Counted from the stretch's first letter, positions 20,016 through 28,790 are shown. The stretch: DNA of 64,000 nt from Candidatus Kapaibacterium thiocyanatum (GCA_001899175.1 MKVH01000025.1:62001-126000); one strand, 5' to 3'. The notes: generated by a model from the sequence alone, not told the origin. A program made the numbers and translations.

Positions 20016-21380
20016 CTAGATGGTTCCCGTCGACCACGATAGTCCTACCAGGGCACGGGCCCAGTCCGCACGGGCATTCACCTGCCGCATCAGGGCCTCG
20101 GCATAGAAGCGCTCGCGCAGGTTGAGTGTGAGCAACGTGGACTCGCCGGCGTCGAAGCGGCGTCGCTCGGCGGCCAGCATCTGGTCCGCAAGGCCTACTT
20201 CGGTGGTAGCCACCATCATACGTTCGGCGGCACGTCGCACGGCGATGGCGGCGTTGGCGACGTCGGCTTCCACGCCACGCTCCACGATGGCCCGCTGGAA
20301 GTCCGCACGGCGGACGGTCACGGAGGCCACCTGGGCCTGCGCCGACGCGCTGCGGAAGAGCAAGGGCTGCGTGATGGTGAGGCCGAACTTCACGTCGGGT
20401 GTGAGGGCCGACCCTACGTCGTACTGCATCAGCGAGCCTTCCAGTTGAACGAAGGGACGCAGGTATTCATTGGCCAGGCCCGAGTCCAGCCGCGCCGTCT
20501 GTTGCAGTATGTCCGTACGACGTACTTCGGGGCGTGCCGCCTGCACGGCGGTCATGGATATCGTTGCAAGTACCGAGGTGTCGGCTGCCGCCGGCAGACG
20601 TTCCGGGCGTCCGCTCAAGGTACGGGGCGTCCCGTCCGTGGCCCAGAGGTATACTCCTGCATCCACTCCGGCCTGCTCGGCGATACGCTGTGCCCGTAGC
20701 AGTTCTCCCTGGCGGCGGGCCACTTCCTGCAGGATTTCCACGGTATCGATGGCCGACGTTTCGCCGGCACGGGCACGCCTGGCCATCATGGCGGCACGTT
20801 CACGTACCAGGCGTACCACGGTGTCCGCGACGTCCACGGCGGCGACGGCTTCGGCCCAGTCCCAATAGCGCAGGGCGGCCGCACGCAGCAGGGTGTTGCG
20901 TTCCAGACGAACCTGGGCTGCGGCGAGGTCCGGTCGGAGAGCGGCCTTGCGCAACTGGTTCCGGCGGGTGTCCGTGAAGATGCCCTGGAACAGCGGCATC
21001 GATATGCCGATACCGGCATCGCCACCGGTGCCCGTAGCCGACTCGGGATTCACGTGCGTACCGGTACCACGGTTGTAGGTGGCCTTGAGTTTCGGACCGA
21101 ACAGCATGTCCAGCGGCAGTTCCACCGAACCCTGCAGCAGATCCAGCTTGTTCGTTCCGCCCTTGTCCTTATGCTGATAGTGAAGGTCCAATACGGGATC
21201 GAATCGTCCCAGAGCGTTGCGGATTTCGGCCTCGGCCAGGTCGGCCTCGAACGAGGCCGCCTGCAGTGCCGGATGCGCGCGCTCCACGGCATCCAGATAG
21301 GCGCGCAGGTACACTACCTCCTGCGCATGGATAGTAACGGTGGTAAGGATCGCGAGCACAGCCGTCGTCAGCCACTTCAT
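20016..21380 (-). CDS. TolC-family outer-membrane efflux protein
   Basis: A 454-residue outer-membrane channel with signal peptide MKWLTTAVLAILTTVTIHAQ and two long coiled-coil repeats typical of TolC. RIRNALGRFDPVLDLHYQ-like and FQGIFTDTRRNQLRKAA segments mark the first repeat; LLFRSASAQAQVASVTVRRAD marks the second. It would form the exit duct for the adaptor and ABC exporter encoded just upstream. The start at 21380 overlaps the adaptor stop in an ATGA; the longer open frame reads into the adaptor gene and is rejected. It is the last gene of the three-gene operon. Confidence 0.88.
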   Translation of the reverse strand: MKWLTTAVLAILTTVTIHAQEVVYLRAYLDAVERAHPALQAASFEADLAEAEIRNALGRFDPVLDLHYQHKDKGGTNKLDLLQGSVELPLDMLFGPKLKATYNRGTGTHVNPESATGTGGDAGIGISMPLFQGIFTDTRRNQLRKAALRPDLAAAQVRLERNTLLRAAALRYWDWAEAVAAVDVADTVVRLVRERAAMMARRARAGETSAIDTVEILQEVARRQGELLRAQRIAEQAGVDAGVYLWATDGTPRTLSGRPERLPAAADTSVLATISMTAVQAARPEVRRTDILQQTARLDSGLANEYLRPFVQLEGSLMQYDVGSALTPDVKFGLTITQPLLFRSASAQAQVASVTVRRADFQRAIVERGVEADVANAAIAVRRAAERMMVATTEVGLADQMLAAERRRFDAGESTLLTLNLRERFYAEALMRQVNARADWARALVGLSWSTGTI

Positions 21381-22588
21381 TCCTTGCCGTCCTTTCCGTT
21401 CCTCTTGGGACCTTCCTGTGCGGGTACGGGGAACCTGGGCGGGAAGCCCATGAGCTGGCGCCACAGCTCGTAGCCTATGGCCACTTCCTCCAGCATCACC
21501 CAGCCGGTGGCGTCGGTACCCTGGCGCAGGTAGCGCGAAGTGGGCCACGGACGCGAAGCGGGATCAGGTGTGATGAGCACGCGGAATCGTCCTGTACCGT
21601 CATCCACGGCATCCACCACGCGCACGATGCCGTGGAACACTCCCACGTTCACGTCGCGCCAGCCGGACACCTGGAATGCGGGGAAGCCGGCGAACTGCAG
21701 GGATACGCGGCGGCCCGGATCGATGAGGGCTGCGTCCATGCCGGACACATAGAGTTCCGCGGCCTGGTCGTTCGTGGCGGGTACCACCGTCGCCAGAGGT
21801 TCCCCTTCCTTGAGGGTCTGTCCGGCGCCGGCCTTGGAGATGCGTACGATGATGCCGTCGACCGGTGACAGCACGGTGCTGGCACCCACGCGCCCCTGGG
21901 CGTTGGCCAGGCGCACTTCGGCCTCCTGCATCGTGACGTAGGCCTGGTTGATCACACGCTCTTCTTCCGCGTAGAAGGCGTTCACGTCCTGCACGGCCGC
22001 ATTCACGGCCGCGGCCGTGGAGATGGAATCGGCCACTGCGCGTTGCAGGGTGAGCGTTGCCGTTTCCACGTCGCGGCGGGAGGCCAGGTCCTGCCGGAAA
22101 AGCGTATCGGCTCGGGCATACCGTGTACGGGCCGTAGCCACCTCCACCACCACGTTGTCCATGCGCGCGCGCGCCTGTGCCAGACGTTGTTCCGATTGTT
22201 TGCGACGCTGCACGGCGACCTGGATGGATTGCTCCTGCGCCGTGAACGTACGGTCGCGCAGGGTGGTAAGGCGGTCCAGCAGCGAGCGGTCGAAGAAGTT
22301 CACGTTGATATCGGAAAGTACCACGATCGTGTCGCCCTTGCGCACGTGTTGTCCTTCGCGTACGAACCAGTGTACGATACGTCCGGAGATGACGCTTTCC
22401 AGCGTCTGCGGCCGTGCATCGGGGACGAAGGACGTGACCTTGCCCGATCCACGGATGGTCTGCACCCACGGTACGAACACCAGGAACAGGGCAGCGGCTA
22501 CCACCAGTACGAGGATGGTGATCACCAGCGTGCGCAGGGTGCGTGGTACGGATACCATGCGGAGCGAAAGCAGGTGGCGGTCATGCAT
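21377..22588 (-). CDS. HlyD-family periplasmic adaptor of a type I secretion system
   Basis: A 403-residue membrane fusion protein. One transmembrane segment (about 15-40, VITILVLVVAAALFLVFVPW) is followed by a lipoyl-like half motif (SGRIVHWFVREGQHVRKGDT). A long coiled coil rich in Q, R and A follows, then the second half motif and beta-barrel (SPVDGIIVRISKAGAGQTLKEGE). It bridges the inner-membrane ABC exporter and the TolC-like duct. The ATG at 22588 overlaps the exporter stop by 8 bases; M37 of the longer frame is an alternative. Confidence 0.88.
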   Translation of the reverse strand: MHDRHLLSLRMVSVPRTLRTLVITILVLVVAAALFLVFVPWVQTIRGSGKVTSFVPDARPQTLESVISGRIVHWFVREGQHVRKGDTIVVLSDINVNFFDRSLLDRLTTLRDRTFTAQEQSIQVAVQRRKQSEQRLAQARARMDNVVVEVATARTRYARADTLFRQDLASRRDVETATLTLQRAVADSISTAAAVNAAVQDVNAFYAEEERVINQAYVTMQEAEVRLANAQGRVGASTVLSPVDGIIVRISKAGAGQTLKEGEPLATVVPATNDQAAELYVSGMDAALIDPGRRVSLQFAGFPAFQVSGWRDVNVGVFHGIVRVVDAVDDGTGRFRVLITPDPASRPWPTSRYLRQGTDATGWVMLEEVAIGYELWRQLMGFPPRFPVPAQEGPKRNGKDGKE

Positions 22589-24656
22589 CGGCCTTGTCCT
22601 CCGGTGGTGTGATCCGTCCGTCGTGCATGAGATAGATGGTATCGGTGCTGCGCACCACGTCCCCATCGTGGGACACGTTGACGATCGTCCACGACGGATA
22701 GGCCAGAATGGCCTCCAGCATACGGTGCTTGGTGGCGTTCTCGATCCCGTCGAACGCTTCGTCCAGCAGAAGGATTTCGGGACGGTGCACGATCATCCGT
22801 GCGAACAGGATACGCCGTTGCATGCCGAAGGAAATGGTGAGTCCGTCCGCACGCAACTCCGTGGCCAGACCGTCCGGCAGTGCCATGATGTCGTCGTGCA
22901 GGCAGGCCATACGCAGGGCCCATTGTACGTCGGTGTGGGAAATCGGACGCCCGAGTACCACGTTTTCCTCGATCGTGCCGTCCACCAGTTGGTCGATGGG
23001 CGACACCAGACCGAACCGTGCGCGAAGTGACGTGAGGTCGGCACTGCGCACCTCCACGCCGTTCACCAGGATCATTCCGCGATCCGGACGTTCCAGTCCC
23101 AGCAGCATGTGCAGCAGCGTGGTCTTGCCGCTGCCGCTGTTGCCCACCAGGCTGATGCGTCCACCCGACGGTACGAGCAGCGAGGCGCCCCGCAGCGTCG
23201 GCTGCGCCGCACCTTCGTAGGTGAACCAGACGTCGCGCATCTCGATCGAGCCACCCGTAGTGGAGGCCGGCACGAGCACACCGCCCACGTCCTCCAGGGG
23301 TTTGTTCATCACGCTGGACACCTTGTCCACCGCCGCAACCAGGTCGTAGTACAGGTCGAGTTGCCCGATCAGTTTCTCCACTGCGTTCAGCATCATCACG
23401 ATCACGATCTCGGCCGCCACGAGTTGACCTAGGGACATCTGCTGGTCGATCACCAGGATGCCGCCGAGACCCAATACGCCGACCGTAGCCACGGACTTGA
23501 AGAACATCGAACCGAACATCTGGCGGGCCAGGATCACGAAGTGGCGTCGGCGGTCCTCCACATACGTGGAGGCGATCGTATCCAGCGTATCGTAGACGAA
23601 GGAGCGCGCTCCCGTGAGCTTCACCGCCAGGTGCGCCCGGGCCACTTCCTCCAGCCATGCCGCCACGGCATACTTGCGTTTGCTCACGCGCATGGCCGCG
23701 CCGATGCCGCCACGACCCAGTACGTATACGATGAACGGCAGGAAGGCTACCAGGATGGCGTCGTACAGAAGGAAGAACGGATGGTAGAAGCCCAGTACCA
23801 CGAGGCCCACGGTCAGCACCAGGATGGCGTTGATTCCTTCCAGCAGGATCTTGCCTACCGACTTCTGGATGGTGATCACGTCGAAGAACCGGTTCACCAG
23901 TTCAGGTGCGTACTGTTCGCGCAGGGCCGCAAGGCGCAGGGCCGGCAGGCGCTGGATGAAGGCGAACGACGTGAATACGAAGATGCGCCGCTGGATCAGG
24001 TCGATCACCCACCGTTCCAGTACACCCACCACGCCCGAGGCGAGCAGGCCCAGGAACACCAGGGCACATAGTACCAGCAACTGTTTGTTGAATACGCCCA
24101 GAGCGACGGCGTTCACTACCGCCTGCGCCGTTATCGGTACCACCAGGGCCAGCAGACTGGACACGATGGAATAGCCTATCACCACCAGGATGTTGGAGCG
24201 CTCCTCCATCAGGATGGCCCGCAGGAAGGGCCATACGTCACGGAAGGACGCCACGGTATCCGTTCCGTTCGTACGCGTCATGGCCGATCGTATGGCCGGT
24301 GGTTGTGCCGCGCGGGTAAGGAAGGACGTCACCCTCCCGCGTACCACCAGTATGCGTTCGTCCAGCGCCTGACGAGCTTCCGGAGCACCCGCATCCACGT
24401 AGCGGAGGTGGTACTGTGCGTCCACCATGAAGCCCGCGGGTACCATGTCACCGTCTATCCTTACCAGTTCTGTTTCCACACCCGCATCGCGCAGGATCGT
24501 GGCCAGTACGTCCAGTGCCCGGTGTGGCGTGATGTCGTTCCGGGCCAGCAGCGCATGTGCGCGCACCGAGGCACGGGGCACCATCTCCGGTGGCAGCACC
24601 CGCTCCAGGGCTTCCACCAGGTCATTGTTCAGTTGAATCCGCTCCGACTCCGACAT
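22581..24656 (-). CDS. type I secretion ABC exporter with degenerate signature motif
   Basis: A 691-residue half-transporter. An N-terminal region of about 130 residues of unknown fold precedes a six-helix membrane domain (about 150-450) and an ATPase domain. Walker A is GNSGSGKT, Walker B is ILLLDEA and the switch His lies in NVSHD. The ABC signature, normally LSGGQ, reads ISFGM (22835-22821), keeping only Ser and the second Gly, and the D-loop is also atypical (FDGIEN). The start ATG at 24656 has AGGA upstream. It is followed by the adaptor and TolC genes. No secreted substrate or peptidase domain was recognised nearby, so the cargo is unknown. Confidence 0.85.
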   Translation of the reverse strand: MSESERIQLNNDLVEALERVLPPEMVPRASVRAHALLARNDITPHRALDVLATILRDAGVETELVRIDGDMVPAGFMVDAQYHLRYVDAGAPEARQALDERILVVRGRVTSFLTRAAQPPAIRSAMTRTNGTDTVASFRDVWPFLRAILMEERSNILVVIGYSIVSSLLALVVPITAQAVVNAVALGVFNKQLLVLCALVFLGLLASGVVGVLERWVIDLIQRRIFVFTSFAFIQRLPALRLAALREQYAPELVNRFFDVITIQKSVGKILLEGINAILVLTVGLVVLGFYHPFFLLYDAILVAFLPFIVYVLGRGGIGAAMRVSKRKYAVAAWLEEVARAHLAVKLTGARSFVYDTLDTIASTYVEDRRRHFVILARQMFGSMFFKSVATVGVLGLGGILVIDQQMSLGQLVAAEIVIVMMLNAVEKLIGQLDLYYDLVAAVDKVSSVMNKPLEDVGGVLVPASTTGGSIEMRDVWFTYEGAAQPTLRGASLLVPSGGRISLVGNSGSGKTTLLHMLLGLERPDRGMILVNGVEVRSADLTSLRARFGLVSPIDQLVDGTIEENVVLGRPISHTDVQWALRMACLHDDIMALPDGLATELRADGLTISFGMQRRILFARMIVHRPEILLLDEAFDGIENATKHRMLEAILAYPSWTIVNVSHDGDVVRSTDTIYLMHDGRITPPEDKADA

Positions 24657-24985
24657 ACCAATCCTGTTGCGCATAGTACAATGTCGACCCGGTCGACAGC
24701 CAAGCAATGTACAGGACACACATTAGGATGGGATAAGAGCGCGATCCGGCATGGGTGGAAGGGGGTTACGTGGTCCTTGGATCCCGTTTCGCTGTAACCA
24801 CCGGGAAGATATACGCGACGGTACTGCCATACCGTGGCGATCCCCACATGATGGAACGACTATCCGGTCGCCCCACGATCGGGGCACTGTGAAGCAGCGC
24901 GTGTGGAATAATACCGGACAATTTTATCCGTTATATCGTTCGTTCTTCGTAAGTTCGGACGTCAATCACGGCATGGTGTATACTG
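24657..24985. promoter_or_regulatory. divergent promoter region with an 18-bp palindrome
   Basis: The 329 bases between the divergent exporter and cbb3 oxidase operons hold no gene. A perfect inverted repeat ACGGTA-CTGCCA-TACCGT lies at 24818-24835 and could be an operator. A small GCCCC/GGGGC hairpin lies near 24870-24885. No exact TAnnTTTG element or FNR-type site was found. Confidence 0.4.
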
Positions 24986-26296
24986 ATGCATAGCGACGAC
25001 GACAGGATCGTTCGGCTGTTTCTCGGATCGGCATTGTTCTGGCTGGTCATCGGAACGACGGTAGGTGAGTATCTGGGAATGAAGTTCATCGCTCCAGACA
25101 TGGACGCGATTCCCTGGCTGAGTTTCGGACGCCTTCGTCCGGTCCACACCAATGCGGTGTTCTGGGGATGGGCTTCGCTTGGCATGATGGGCCTGGGCCA
25201 CTACGTGCTGCCGCGGGTGAGCGGCGTTCGACTGCAGGGTAAGGGTCTTCTGAAGGCCGCGTTGATCCTGATCAACATCGCCGTGCTTTCGGGAAGTATC
25301 GCCCTGATGTCCGGTATCAACAACGGTGGCGGTGAGTACCGCGAATACGTCTGGCCCATCGCCATCCTCTTCGCCGCAGGCGTAGCACTGAGCTTCGTGT
25401 CGTCGTGGATGACGGTGGCGAGACGGACGATCGGTACGATCCACATCTCCTCGTGGTATATCGTCTCGGCCCACATCTTCGTTCTCGTCATCTCCATCGT
25501 GGCCTACCTGCCCTACGGACAGAACGGCATCGGCGAAACGATCATCCAGGGCTACTACATGCACCAGGGTGTGGGTATGTGGTTCATGATGTGCACGCTG
25601 GGCCTGTTCTACTACTTCATACCGGACGAACTCGAAACGCACATCTTCTCCCATCGTCTGGGCATGGTGGCGTTCTGGTCGCAGATCCTGTTCTACACCG
25701 TCATCGGCACGCATCACTTCGTCTTCAGTTCGATACCCTGGTGGTTGCAGATCACGGCAATTCTCGGAAGTGTCGGTATGGTACTCCCGGTCGTCGCAGG
25801 TACGGTGAACTTCGCGAGCTGCTTCAGGGGGCATGGACGTCATGCGATACGGTCGGTAACGCTTCCGTTCTTCATGATCGCCGTCTTCTTCTATATCACG
25901 GGATCGCTCCAGGGTACGGCGGAAGCCTTCCAGACGACGAACCTCCTCTGGCACTTCACCGACTTCTCCGTCGCACACTCGCACATGACGATGTACGGCA
26001 TCATCACCTTCGCCCTGTTCGGTGGCATCTACGTCGTACTGCGCAGGACGTCCGCCACACCGCTGCCCGTATCGGCCATACGTCTGCAGTTCACCCTCGC
26101 CATCGTCGGTCTTCTGCTCTACACCGTCCCGTTGATGATCGGCGGAACGCTACGGGGACAGTCATGGATCGACGGAAAGCCGTTCATCGACAGCGTGGTG
26201 CTCATGGCGGATTACTGGCTCTGGCGGGCCATCGGCGGTACGCTCATGTGGACGTCACACCTGGTCGCCATCGTCAATTTCATCAGGATGCGATGA
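24986..26296 (+). CDS. ccoN: cbb3-type cytochrome c oxidase subunit I
   Basis: A 436-residue catalytic subunit with about 12 helices that reduces oxygen at a heme b3-CuB site. Visible ligands are His54 (RPVHTNAVFWGW, low-spin heme b), His193 and the pair His243-His244 for CuB (GTHHFVF), His331 for heme b3 and His333 for heme b (VAHSHMTMYG). Tyr238, six residues before the HH pair, fits the cross-linked tyrosine of cbb3 enzymes. It is shorter than classical CcoN (about 480 residues). It begins the operon ccoN-ccoO/P-CPTC protein-globin-Rrf2. High oxygen affinity is typical of the family. Confidence 0.93.
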   Translation: MHSDDDRIVRLFLGSALFWLVIGTTVGEYLGMKFIAPDMDAIPWLSFGRLRPVHTNAVFWGWASLGMMGLGHYVLPRVSGVRLQGKGLLKAALILINIAVLSGSIALMSGINNGGGEYREYVWPIAILFAAGVALSFVSSWMTVARRTIGTIHISSWYIVSAHIFVLVISIVAYLPYGQNGIGETIIQGYYMHQGVGMWFMMCTLGLFYYFIPDELETHIFSHRLGMVAFWSQILFYTVIGTHHFVFSSIPWWLQITAILGSVGMVLPVVAGTVNFASCFRGHGRHAIRSVTLPFFMIAVFFYITGSLQGTAEAFQTTNLLWHFTDFSVAHSHMTMYGIITFALFGGIYVVLRRTSATPLPVSAIRLQFTLAIVGLLLYTVPLMIGGTLRGQSWIDGKPFIDSVVLMADYWLWRAIGGTLMWTSHLVAIVNFIRMR

Positions 26297-26297
26297 C

Positions 26298-27293
26298 ATG
26301 GAAACCTTCGAGCATAATCATCGCCTGCTGTTCGGCTCGGTCGCCGTCATGTTCATCGTGCTGACGATCGGTGTGGCCATCCTTCCGGCACTCGAGAACG
26401 AACGGACCTCGTCCATGCTTCCCGCGGCACGACCCATGACGGAGCGTGAGCGTGCAGGAGAACGCGTCTACATTTCCGAGGGGTGCGTTGCATGCCATAC
26501 GCAGCAGGTGCGTTCCGTGGAGATGGACAAGGTGTGGGGAGAACGCCCAGGCATTCCTTCGGACTATGCCCAGGCCGTACGCCAGGACGCATGGACGAAT
26601 GCGGCGACATTGATGGGAACACAGCGTACCGGACCCGACCTCACGTCGATCGGCAAGCGGCAGCCGAGTATCGAATGGCATCTCCTGCATCTCTACGCTC
26701 CGAGAGCGACGGTGCCTTCGAGTATCATGCCGGGATATCCATGGCTGTTCGAACGCAAGGCGAAGGCCGGGGCATCGGATGTCGTCGTGGCGATTCCAGG
26801 GCACAGACCGGCCGATGGAGTCGTCGTGGCCCGAAAGGAAGCGCTCGATCTCGTGGCCTATCTGCAGTCACGAAGACAGGACGATCTTCCGACGGGGATG
26901 GCATCTCCGGTCTATCGCATGAGTGACGGTCGAACGGCATCTCCTGCGAAGCAGGAAGTCCGTGAAGACGGCGCGGCACTCTATACCACGTACTGCGGGA
27001 GCTGCCATCAGCCGGATGGCAAGGGGCTGGAAGGAGCATTCCCGCCGCTGGCAGGAAGTCCGGTCGTGACGGGCAACGACGTCGACCTGTTCGTGTCCAT
27101 CATCATGGATGGATACGACCGTCGGCCAGAATATGCCGTCATGCCCGCCGTCGGGGAGATGAATGCCTTGAAGATCGAACAGATCGTCGCCATCATGAAC
27201 CATGAGCGATCGAGCTGGGGAAACAGGGCCGCGAAGGTCGACGTCGACCAGGTACGTGCAGCACTGAAGAAACGTAGCCGGCCGCAGCCATGA
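26298..27293 (+). CDS. fused CcoO-CcoP-like diheme cytochrome c subunit
   Basis: A 331-residue membrane-anchored protein. One N-terminal helix (about 10-30) is followed by a CcoO-type domain with heme motif C63VACH67, and Met144 (IMPGYPWL) is the likely ligand. A second cytochrome c domain has C233GSCH237, with Met282 as its likely ligand. CcoO normally carries one heme and CcoP two, on separate chains; here one CcoO and one CcoP-like domain share a chain and no separate ccoP is present. It starts one base after ccoN stops. The protein would pass electrons to CcoN in the periplasm. Confidence 0.85.
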   Translation: METFEHNHRLLFGSVAVMFIVLTIGVAILPALENERTSSMLPAARPMTERERAGERVYISEGCVACHTQQVRSVEMDKVWGERPGIPSDYAQAVRQDAWTNAATLMGTQRTGPDLTSIGKRQPSIEWHLLHLYAPRATVPSSIMPGYPWLFERKAKAGASDVVVAIPGHRPADGVVVARKEALDLVAYLQSRRQDDLPTGMASPVYRMSDGRTASPAKQEVREDGAALYTTYCGSCHQPDGKGLEGAFPPLAGSPVVTGNDVDLFVSIIMDGYDRRPEYAVMPAVGEMNALKIEQIVAIMNHERSSWGNRAAKVDVDQVRAALKKRSRPQP

Positions 27294-27619
27294 CGGATTC
27301 CATGACGATAGCGTCGGAACGTTCCTGGTATGCATCGGTCGCGCCGTCGATATACCTGCGATACGCGATCGTGATGACGGCGTGTCTGCTGTCGACGGTC
27401 GTACCCGTGCAGGCCTGCCCGACGTGCACGACCAGGAACGATGGCGTGATGCAGTCACTGACGCACGGATCCGACCCGACGTCCGTCATCGATATCCTGC
27501 TCGTCATCGTCATGCTCTGTTGCGTCCTGTGGTCGGCGATAGCCACCGTAGGTGCGATCTCCGGAGAGAAGAAACGAAGGAAACAGGTACAACAAGGACA
27601 CCCACATGAAGCCGAATGA
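27290..27619 (+). CDS. small membrane protein with CPTC motif in the cbb3 operon
   Basis: A 109-residue protein of unknown family. It has a signal-like first helix (about 22-42), then CPTC in the presumed periplasmic part, a second helix (about 64-88) and a basic cytoplasmic tail. The ATG overlaps the previous stop in an ATGA. The position suggests an assembly or CcoQ-like accessory role, perhaps in metal or thiol chemistry through CPTC, but this is inference. M5 (27302) is an alternative start. Confidence 0.6.
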   Translation: MTDSMTIASERSWYASVAPSIYLRYAIVMTACLLSTVVPVQACPTCTTRNDGVMQSLTHGSDPTSVIDILLVIVMLCCVLWSAIATVGAISGEKKRRKQVQQGHPHEAE

Positions 27620-28076
27620 CGAGACCCGCATGGATCATCATGATGAGGCGGCACATCCCGGTTGCGGCTGCCATACCCACAGGCGTATCGAAAGTCGCGA
27701 CGACGTCCGGCTTCTCGTCCATACCTTCTATGATCGTGTGCGTGCCGACGATATTCTCGCACCGGTGTTCGCACTGCGTATCAAGGGTTCGTGGGACGAG
27801 CACCTGGAACGCATGACGTCGTTCTGGAGCAATCTCCTGCTCAACGAACCGGGCTTCAAAGGCAATCCGCTGCAGCGGCATATGGGTCTTCCCCTCAACC
27901 ACGATCTGTTCGAGCGATGGCTGAAGCTGTGGGAAGATACCGTCACCGGTCTGTTCACCGGCGACATCGCGCACGAGGCAATCACGAAGGCTCGTAATAT
28001 TGCCGACGTCTTCATGATGCGGCTTCTCCCGCCCGTCGATCCACGGTCACTCATCATCTTCCCGAATGCTCACTGA
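27606..28076 (+). CDS. group III truncated hemoglobin
   Basis: A 156-residue globin. By alignment from memory with Campylobacter Ctb, the key residues are present: Tyr42 (B10, HTFYDRV), His66 (E7, WDEHLERM), proximal His92 (F8, QRHMGLP) and Trp105 (G8, ERWLKLW). An N-terminal extension carries a Cys/His cluster (CGCHTH) not usual for the family. AAGGA at 27594-27598 precedes the ATG, which lies inside the preceding gene's end. Group III globins are linked to NO or oxygen chemistry; together with cbb3 oxidase and an Rrf2 regulator this suggests respiratory protection. Confidence 0.88.
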   Translation: MKPNDETRMDHHDEAAHPGCGCHTHRRIESRDDVRLLVHTFYDRVRADDILAPVFALRIKGSWDEHLERMTSFWSNLLLNEPGFKGNPLQRHMGLPLNHDLFERWLKLWEDTVTGLFTGDIAHEAITKARNIADVFMMRLLPPVDPRSLIIFPNAH

Positions 28077-28497
28077 AGCCTGTCGCAATGCCGTACGCGC
28101 CGTCGTATTCCTGGCCTCGCAGGACGATCCGTCGTCGCGTCATACCGTCCGCGAGATCGCCGCATCCATCGGTGGCCCCGAAGCCTTCGTCGCGAAGGTC
28201 CTGCAGACCATGAGCAGGGAAGGCCTCATCTCGGCATCGAAAGGTCCGAACGGAGGGATGTATCTCACGGCGCGTCAGTGCGCACGTCCGGTACTGGATA
28301 TCGTGAAATGCATCGATGGCCTCGATGTCTTCCGCGAATGCGGCCTCGGATTGCAGAAGTGTAGTGCGCAGCGTCCATGCCCAATGCACGATGCATACGC
28401 CGCCCTGCGCGATGCGTTGCTACTGTCCTACAAGACCACGACGATCAAGGATCTCGCCGACAGCGTCCGCAAGGGAGATGCAGTACTGCACCGGTAA
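28066..28497 (+). CDS. Rrf2-family Fe-S transcription regulator
   Basis: A 143-residue winged-helix regulator of the NsrR/IscR type. The helix-turn-helix is around TVREIAASIGGPEAFVAKVLQTM, and the wing around GLISASKGPNGGMYL. Three cysteines at 92, 99 and 105 (ECGLGLQKCSAQRPC) sit where Rrf2 proteins bind an Fe-S cluster, with spacing close to that of NsrR. It overlaps the globin gene by 11 bases and is probably the operon's own sensor of NO, oxygen or iron-sulfur status. Which of these signals it senses cannot be read from sequence. Confidence 0.87.
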   Translation: MLTEACRNAVRAVVFLASQDDPSSRHTVREIAASIGGPEAFVAKVLQTMSREGLISASKGPNGGMYLTARQCARPVLDIVKCIDGLDVFRECGLGLQKCSAQRPCPMHDAYAALRDALLLSYKTTTIKDLADSVRKGDAVLHR

Positions 28498-28589
28498 CTG
28501 CCCATGTTCGGCATGATGTCTCGACTCATGGTGCATCGACGACCGACGGGATCCCTTCACCCTGATATCCTTCCGATCAGGAGACCCGG

Positions 28590-28748
28590 ATGGTCGATGT
28601 CATCGATGTACAGGGGAGGATACTGACGACACCCAGTGCTACGACCGGGGGGGGGGCATCGACGTGTGTGGGCTTCGGTCCGGATGCCTGCGTCGTCGTG
28701 GCGCGATGGGGCTCCACGTGTTTCCGGCAGGTCTTCGTGAAGCGATGA
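28590..28748 (+). CDS. possible 52-residue ORF with an internal G10 tract
   Basis: An ATG with AGGAGA at 28579-28584 opens a 52-codon frame beginning MVDVIDVQGRILTTPSATTG and ending FRQVFVKR. It has three cysteines and no recognised family. Codons 20-22 lie in a run of ten G (28647-28656). With 11 G the frame would run on to about 28830, and with 9 G it would stop at about 28740. That is the layout of a slippage-controlled (phase-variable) gene. It may equally be chance, and it is too short for firm support. Confidence 0.35.
   Translation: MVDVIDVQGRILTTPSATTGGGASTCVGFGPDACVVVARWGSTCFRQVFVKR
28647..28656. repeat. homopolymer G10
   Basis: Ten consecutive G residues, the longest homopolymer noticed in the window. 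It lies inside the possible small ORF at 28590-28748 and is also a place where sequencing length errors are common. Confidence 0.9.
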
Positions 28749-28790
28749 GTCCGATCCACCGGGGGTATCGCCCCGGGCGCGACGGTATAC

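Noticed and set aside
19687-20037. 116-codon minus-strand open frame after the TolC-like gene
   Set aside because: It contains the operon terminator, overlaps the end of the TolC-like gene, and has no family resemblance.
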